Shown one piece after another: positions 60,339 through 64,000 of a stretch of DNA of 64,000 nt. The translations under genes and the position numbers were made by a program. The notes under the pieces are model-generated. The model did not search any database and was not told the origin of the DNA. It saw only the letters and a list, made by a program, of their open reading frames with translations. This DNA is from Limnohabitans lacus (GTDB lineage Bacteria > Pseudomonadota > Gammaproteobacteria > Burkholderiales > Burkholderiaceae_C), in assembly GCF_030053395.1 (NCBI RefSeq), contig NZ_JASGBH010000003.1, positions 332,295-396,294 on the forward strand, in the 5' to 3' direction. How positions within the stretch are numbered: position 1 is the first letter of the stretch; each line of letters begins with the position of its first letter.

Positions 60339-61973
60339 ATGTTTCGCACTTTGACCCGTGGTTTGCCGGGTATCCCCTCTTTGCTCTTTGCCGTGCTGGC
60401 CCTGATTTTGGCGCTGCCGGTTTTGGCCGTGCTCGGCTCTTGGTGGCAGTGGGGCGGGGCCAGTGCCGAGATCCTGCAAGAGATGGCGCGCACCGTGCTG
60501 GCCGACTATGCGCTGACGTCGCTGGGCTTGTGCCTGATGGTCGCTGTGGGCGTGACGGTGCTGGGCCTGTGCACCGCCGCCTTGGTCACTTTGTTTGATT
60601 TTCCGGGGCGCAGCACCTTTGAATGGCTGCTGCTTTTGCCACTGGCCATGCCCGCTTATGTGGTGGCCTATGCCTACACCGACTTTTTGCAATTCAGCGG
60701 CCCCTTGCAAGTGAGCTTGCGAGATCTGTTGGGTCTGCAAGGGCGGCTATGGCCCGATGTGCGCAGCGTGTGGGGCGCGGCGCTGGTGTTCACCTTGTCG
60801 CTTTACCCCTATGTGTATTTGTTGGCCCGAACCGCCTTGGTGGAGCGGGCCGGTGGCTTGATGGAGGCGGCCCGCCTGCTGGGTGCGCCCCTGCCCAGGC
60901 GCATCCGCGCGATCGCTTTGCCGCTGGCGCGTCCTGCGGTGGCTGCAGGGGTGGCCTTGGCCCTCATGGAAACCCTGGCCGACTTTGGCGTGTCCAGTTA
61001 CTTCGGCATCCAGACCTTCACGGCGGGCATTTACAAAGCTTGGCTGGCCATGGACAACCGCATCGCGGCTGCCCAGCTGGCGACCTTGCTGCTGGTCGTG
61101 GTGGTGGCGCTGCTCCAGCTGGAGCAGCGGGCCCAAAAGCGCATGCGTTTCAACCAGGCGCGTGGCTCTCGCCAGGGCGCTTCCGAGGCGCAAGCCGTCA
61201 AGCTGATGGGAAGCGCGCGTGTGCTGGCTTGGGTGCTGTGCGCATTGCCCGTGCTGCTGGGTTTTGTCCTGCCCGTGTTGATTTTGTGCCACGCCATGTG
61301 GGCCGAAGCTGTCGAGTTGCCCTGGTCACGCTTTGGTCAATGGGCCTGGACCAGTTTGCGTCTGGGGGCGTTCACTGCGCTGCTGGCCGTGGGCGTGGCC
61401 CTGGCTTTGGCCTTCAGTGTGCGCACCCGTGCCGACGCCCTGAGCCGCAGCGCCACCCAACTGGTGGGGCTGGGCTATGCCATCCCCGGTGCGGTGGTGG
61501 TGGTGGGCTTGCTGCTGCCCGTGGGTTGGATTCAACAGACCTGGCCGGCTTCTCAAGCAGGTGCCTGGATCACCGCCACGGCCCTGGGGCTGGTGTGGGC
61601 CTATCTGGTGCGCTTTTGTGCGGTGGCCCTGCAGTCGGTGCAAAGCGGTTATGCCCGCATACCGGTCAGCCTGGACGACACCGCCCGCACCTTGGGAGTG
61701 ACCGGTTGGGGGCTGCTGCGGCGCGTGCACGCACCGCTGCTGCAACGCACCACGGTGGCGGCCATGCTGCTCGTGTTTGTCGATGTCATGAAAGAGCTGC
61801 CCGCGACCATGGTGCTCAGGCCCTTCAACAGCGACACCTTGGCCGTGGTGGCCTACCAATTGGCCCGTGATGAACGCTTGGGTGAAGCCGCCTTGCCTTC
61901 TTTGGCGCTGGTGTTGGTGGGCCTGATCCCCGTCATTTTGCTCAGTCGCACCTTGCGTCAGCCCCAGTCGTGA
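60339..61973 (+). CDS. fbpB: Fe(III) ABC transporter permease (FbpB type)
   Basis: ATG 60339 gives 544 residues with about 12 hydrophobic segments. There are two EAA-type loops: MEAARLLGAPLPRRIRAIALPLARP and DDTARTLGVTGWGLLRRVHAPLL. LLLPLAMPAYVVAYAYTDFLQF and the later DVMKELPATMVLRPFNSDTLAV are FbpB-like. A possible -10 TACAAT lies at 60323-60328. It should work with the divergent FbpC, and the binding protein could be the one at 51360. Its stop lies ten bases before livF. Confidence 0.92.
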   Translation: MFRTLTRGLPGIPSLLFAVLALILALPVLAVLGSWWQWGGASAEILQEMARTVLADYALTSLGLCLMVAVGVTVLGLCTAALVTLFDFPGRSTFEWLLLLPLAMPAYVVAYAYTDFLQFSGPLQVSLRDLLGLQGRLWPDVRSVWGAALVFTLSLYPYVYLLARTALVERAGGLMEAARLLGAPLPRRIRAIALPLARPAVAAGVALALMETLADFGVSSYFGIQTFTAGIYKAWLAMDNRIAAAQLATLLLVVVVALLQLEQRAQKRMRFNQARGSRQGASEAQAVKLMGSARVLAWVLCALPVLLGFVLPVLILCHAMWAEAVELPWSRFGQWAWTSLRLGAFTALLAVGVALALAFSVRTRADALSRSATQLVGLGYAIPGAVVVVGLLLPVGWIQQTWPASQAGAWITATALGLVWAYLVRFCAVALQSVQSGYARIPVSLDDTARTLGVTGWGLLRRVHAPLLQRTTVAAMLLVFVDVMKELPATMVLRPFNSDTLAVVAYQLARDERLGEAALPSLALVLVGLIPVILLSRTLRQPQS

Positions 61974-61983
61974 AGGGCATGTT

Positions 61984-62628
61984 GTGCTTGCCGTTGCCCA
62001 TCTGAACGCTTGGTATGGCCCCGCGCAGGCGCTGTTCGATGTGAGTCTGCAGGTGGGCGAGGGCGAACTCGTGGTGCTGCAAGGCCTCAACGGAGCGGGC
62101 AAGTCCACGCTGCTGCAAGCCTTGATCGGCATCGGGCCGCAGGTTCAAGGCGACATCACTTGGGACGGACAAGCCATTCAGGCCTGGCCTGCGCACCGCC
62201 GCGCCCAAGCTGGCCTGGGCTTTGTGGCCGAAGACCGCAGGTTGTTCACCGGCCTGTCGGTGCATGACAATTTGTGGATCGCTGCCTTGGCCGAAGGGCA
62301 AGGGACACCGGCCGAGCGCTACGCCCGTGTGATGCAATTGTTCCCGCAACTTCAGCCCATGCTGCAACGCCCCGCCAGCCAAATGAGCGGTGGCGAGCAA
62401 CAAATGCTGGCCCTGGCCCGTACCTTGATGACCGGCCCCCGATTGCTGCTGCTGGACGAGCCTTGCGAGGGCATCGCCCCGGTGCTGGTGGCGGCCATGC
62501 GCGATGCGCTGCTGCAATTGGCCCGAGAAGGCGTCACTTTGTTGGTGGCCGAGCAAAACAACATCCTCGCCGATCGGGCAGACCGTGTTCTGGTGCTGGT
62601 CAGTGGGCGGCTTGTCCCGCAGGCTTGA
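61984..62628 (+). CDS. LivF-type ABC transporter ATP-binding protein
   Basis: The only well-placed start is GTG 61984, six bases after AAGGG (61973-61977), giving 214 residues; the nearby ATG at 61979 is out of frame. Walker A is GLNGAGKST, signature MSGGEQQMLALARTL, Walker B LLLLDEPCEGIAP and the LivF-like LLVAEQNNILADRADRV. It is shorter than the usual 235 residues, mostly at the C-terminus. It belongs functionally with the fused LivHM and LivG at 56504-59130. Confidence 0.9.
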   Translation: MLAVAHLNAWYGPAQALFDVSLQVGEGELVVLQGLNGAGKSTLLQALIGIGPQVQGDITWDGQAIQAWPAHRRAQAGLGFVAEDRRLFTGLSVHDNLWIAALAEGQGTPAERYARVMQLFPQLQPMLQRPASQMSGGEQQMLALARTLMTGPRLLLLDEPCEGIAPVLVAAMRDALLQLAREGVTLLVAEQNNILADRADRVLVLVSGRLVPQA

Positions 62629-62688
62629 TCCCGCCCATCACTTACACTGCCTCAAACCCCGAGCGGCCCCAGCCGCCAGAGACAAATC

Positions 62689-63873
62689 ATGATCATCACC
62701 AGTCTGCTTGACACCGACCTGTACAAATTCACCATGATGCAGGTCGTGCTGCACCAGTTTCCGGGCGCGCAGGTCGAATACAAATTCAAGTGCCGCAACC
62801 CCGGCGTCGCGCTGGCCCCTTTTGTCAACGAAATCCGCCAAGAAATCCGCTCGCTGTGCAGCTTGAACTTCAAGGAGTCCGAGCTGCAGTACCTGCGCTC
62901 GCTGCGCTTCATCAAGAGCGACTTTGTTGACTTCTTGGGTTTGTTCAAGCTCAACGAGAAATACATCCAGGTGACGGCCCTGCCCAGTGGCGAAATCGAC
63001 ATCACCATCCAGGGCCCTTGGCTGCACACCATCCTGTTTGAAATTCCGGTGTTGGCCATCGTCAACGAGGTGTACTTCCGCAACACCCAGAAGGTGCCCG
63101 ACCTGATGGAAGGCCGTCGCCGCGTGGACCAGAAGATTGCACAGTTGCAGGGCGCAGGACTGGAGACATTGAAGATCGCCGATTACGGCACGCGTCGACG
63201 TTTTTCAAGGGCCTGGCACGAGGAAGTGCTGCGCGTGTTGTCGGCCCGTTTGGGAACAGGCCCCCAAGGTCAGTTTGCCGGCACCAGCAATGTCTATTAC
63301 GCCTACCTCTTGGGCCTGACCCCGCTGGGTACCATGGCGCACGAGTACCTGCAAGCCGCACAAGCTTTGGGCCCGCGTCTGCGCGACAGCCAGATTTTTG
63401 CTTTCGAGTCCTGGGCCAAAGAGTACCGGGGTGACTTGGGCATCGCGCTGTCCGATGTCTATGGCTTTAACGCCTTCTTACGTGACTTCGACTTGTACTT
63501 TTGCAAGTTGTTCGACGGGGCGCGCCATGACAGCGGCGACCCGTTCAGCTGGGGCGAACGCATGATTGCGCACTACCAGCACAACCGGGTGGACCCCAAG
63601 ACCAAGACCCTGATCTTCAGTGACAGCCTGACCATTCCGCGCACCATTGAATTGTTCCAACAATTTCAAGGTCGCTGCCAGTTGGCCTTTGGTGTGGGCA
63701 CCAACCTGACCAACGACCTCGGCTACGAACCGCTGCAAATCGTCATCAAAATGACCCGATGCAACGGCCAACCCGTGGCCAAACTCTCGGACACGCCCGG
63801 CAAAGGCATGTGCGATGACGAAAAGTATTTGGCTTATTTGCGCCAGGTTTTTGAAATTACCCCCAACGCCTGA
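62689..63873 (+). CDS. pncB: Nicotinate phosphoribosyltransferase
   Basis: This 394-residue enzyme makes nicotinate mononucleotide in NAD salvage. It opens with [21 protein letters not shown]. The active site is visible in [48 protein letters not shown] (with the autophosphorylated His in MAHE) and the [18 protein letters not shown] ribose-phosphate loop. [12 protein letters not shown] is the PRPP-binding end. The length is typical. The element end begins directly after its TGA. Confidence 0.96.
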   Translation: MIITSLLDTDLYKFTMMQVVLHQFPGAQVEYKFKCRNPGVALAPFVNEIRQEIRSLCSLNFKESELQYLRSLRFIKSDFVDFLGLFKLNEKYIQVTALPSGEIDITIQGPWLHTILFEIPVLAIVNEVYFRNTQKVPDLMEGRRRVDQKIAQLQGAGLETLKIADYGTRRRFSRAWHEEVLRVLSARLGTGPQGQFAGTSNVYYAYLLGLTPLGTMAHEYLQAAQALGPRLRDSQIFAFESWAKEYRGDLGIALSDVYGFNAFLRDFDLYFCKLFDGARHDSGDPFSWGERMIAHYQHNRVDPKTKTLIFSDSLTIPRTIELFQQFQGRCQLAFGVGTNLTNDLGYEPLQIVIKMTRCNGQPVAKLSDTPGKGMCDDEKYLAYLRQVFEITPNA

Positions 63874-64000
63874 ATGGGGCGGATTCAAGGACGAACTGCA
63901 ACACGGTTTAACGAGGCGTGAAACACCTCGTGTGGTGTCTTGAATCCCAGCCGCTTTCTGGGCCGGTGATTCAATCTGTTTTCGATCATAGTCAACTCCT
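63874..64000 (-). mobile_element. IS30-family insertion sequence, right part only
   Basis: The region after pncB encodes the C-terminus of an IS30-type transposase on the minus strand and runs off the window. The terminal inverted repeat should lie in the first 20-30 bases after the pncB stop (around GGGGCGGATTCAAGGACG), but the other end is not visible for comparison. Confidence 0.7.
63885..64000 (-). CDS. IS30-family transposase, C-terminal fragment (cut by window edge)
   Basis: The minus-strand frame from 63998 down to a TGA at 63887-63885 encodes 37 residues. It contains ENRLNHRPRKRLGFKTPHEV followed by FHASLNRVAVRP. This is the conserved end of IS30-type DDE transposases (the Glu of the DDE triad lies in the ENRLNHRPRK region or just before it). 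The rest of the gene lies beyond the window, so intactness cannot be judged. Confidence 0.85.
   Translation of the reverse strand, partial: ELTMIENRLNHRPRKRLGFKTPHEVFHASLNRVAVRP

Overview
The window looks like chromosomal DNA of a freshwater-type betaproteobacterium of the order Burkholderiales, most likely family Comamonadaceae (Limnohabitans/Rhodoferax-like). This rests on GC-rich coding with strong third-position GC bias, the housekeeping order tRNA-Leu, tig, clpP, clpX, lon, tRNAs, the number of branched-chain-type and Fe(III)-type ABC transporters, and several short conserved proteins I associate with this family. Coding density is very high. No stretch longer than 300 bases lacks a gene or RNA gene; the longest gene-free gap (5214-5458) is filled by palindromic repeats. 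Species-level assignment is inference.

Layout. 1-4000: a truncated CaiB-type CoA-transferase, a pair of small related secreted proteins (the second with an HExxH motif), an orphan FixJ/NarL-type response regulator and a PAS-AAA-Fis sigma54 activator. 4000-9900: a complete Liv-type ABC transporter (binding protein, livG, livF, livH, livM) plus an alpha/beta hydrolase, preceded by a good sigma54 promoter. 9976-14917: a complete Fe(III)-type ABC transporter and a HAD phosphatase. 15000-24650: small cysteine-rich protein, DUF2237 protein, ferrochelatase, HAD hydrolase, GST-like protein, two squalene/phytoene synthase-family enzymes, and an RND efflux pair. 24799-33500: tRNA-Leu(UAG), trigger factor, ClpP, ClpX and Lon with candidate heat-shock promoters, a duplicated tRNA-Gly/tRNA-Cys array, small genes, and tRNA-Leu(UAA). 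33500-47100: MFS transporter, MurI, class I fumarase, UPF0114 protein, acetyl-CoA synthetase, gamma-glutamyltransferase, SDR dehydrogenase, cyclopropane synthase, DUF423 protein, and AhpC/AhpF. 47110-52470: a minus-strand iron cluster behind a promoter overlapped by a Fur box. 52494-62630: patatin lipoprotein, phasin, then a plus-strand operon (deacetylase, thioesterase, nitroreductase, fused LivHM, LivG) whose livF lies beyond an inserted divergent fbpC/fbpB pair. 62689-64000: pncB, directly followed by the end of an IS30-family element that runs off the window.

How the parts work together. Three themes stand out. The first is nutrient import: two Liv-type systems, one of them apparently under sigma54 control by the neighbouring activator. 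The second is iron: one Fe(III)-type ABC set without a visible Fur box, a second set scattered over 51360-61973, ferrochelatase, and a Fur-type operon that places a PKHD dioxygenase, an FMN alpha-hydroxy-acid oxidase and HemP downstream of a TonB receptor. The third is proteostasis (tig-clpP-clpX-lon). The strongest candidates for something undescribed are the TonB-receptor/dioxygenase/FMN-oxidase/HemP operon and the twin mini-metallopeptidase-like secreted proteins. All functions are inferred by reading the sequence; no database search was run.
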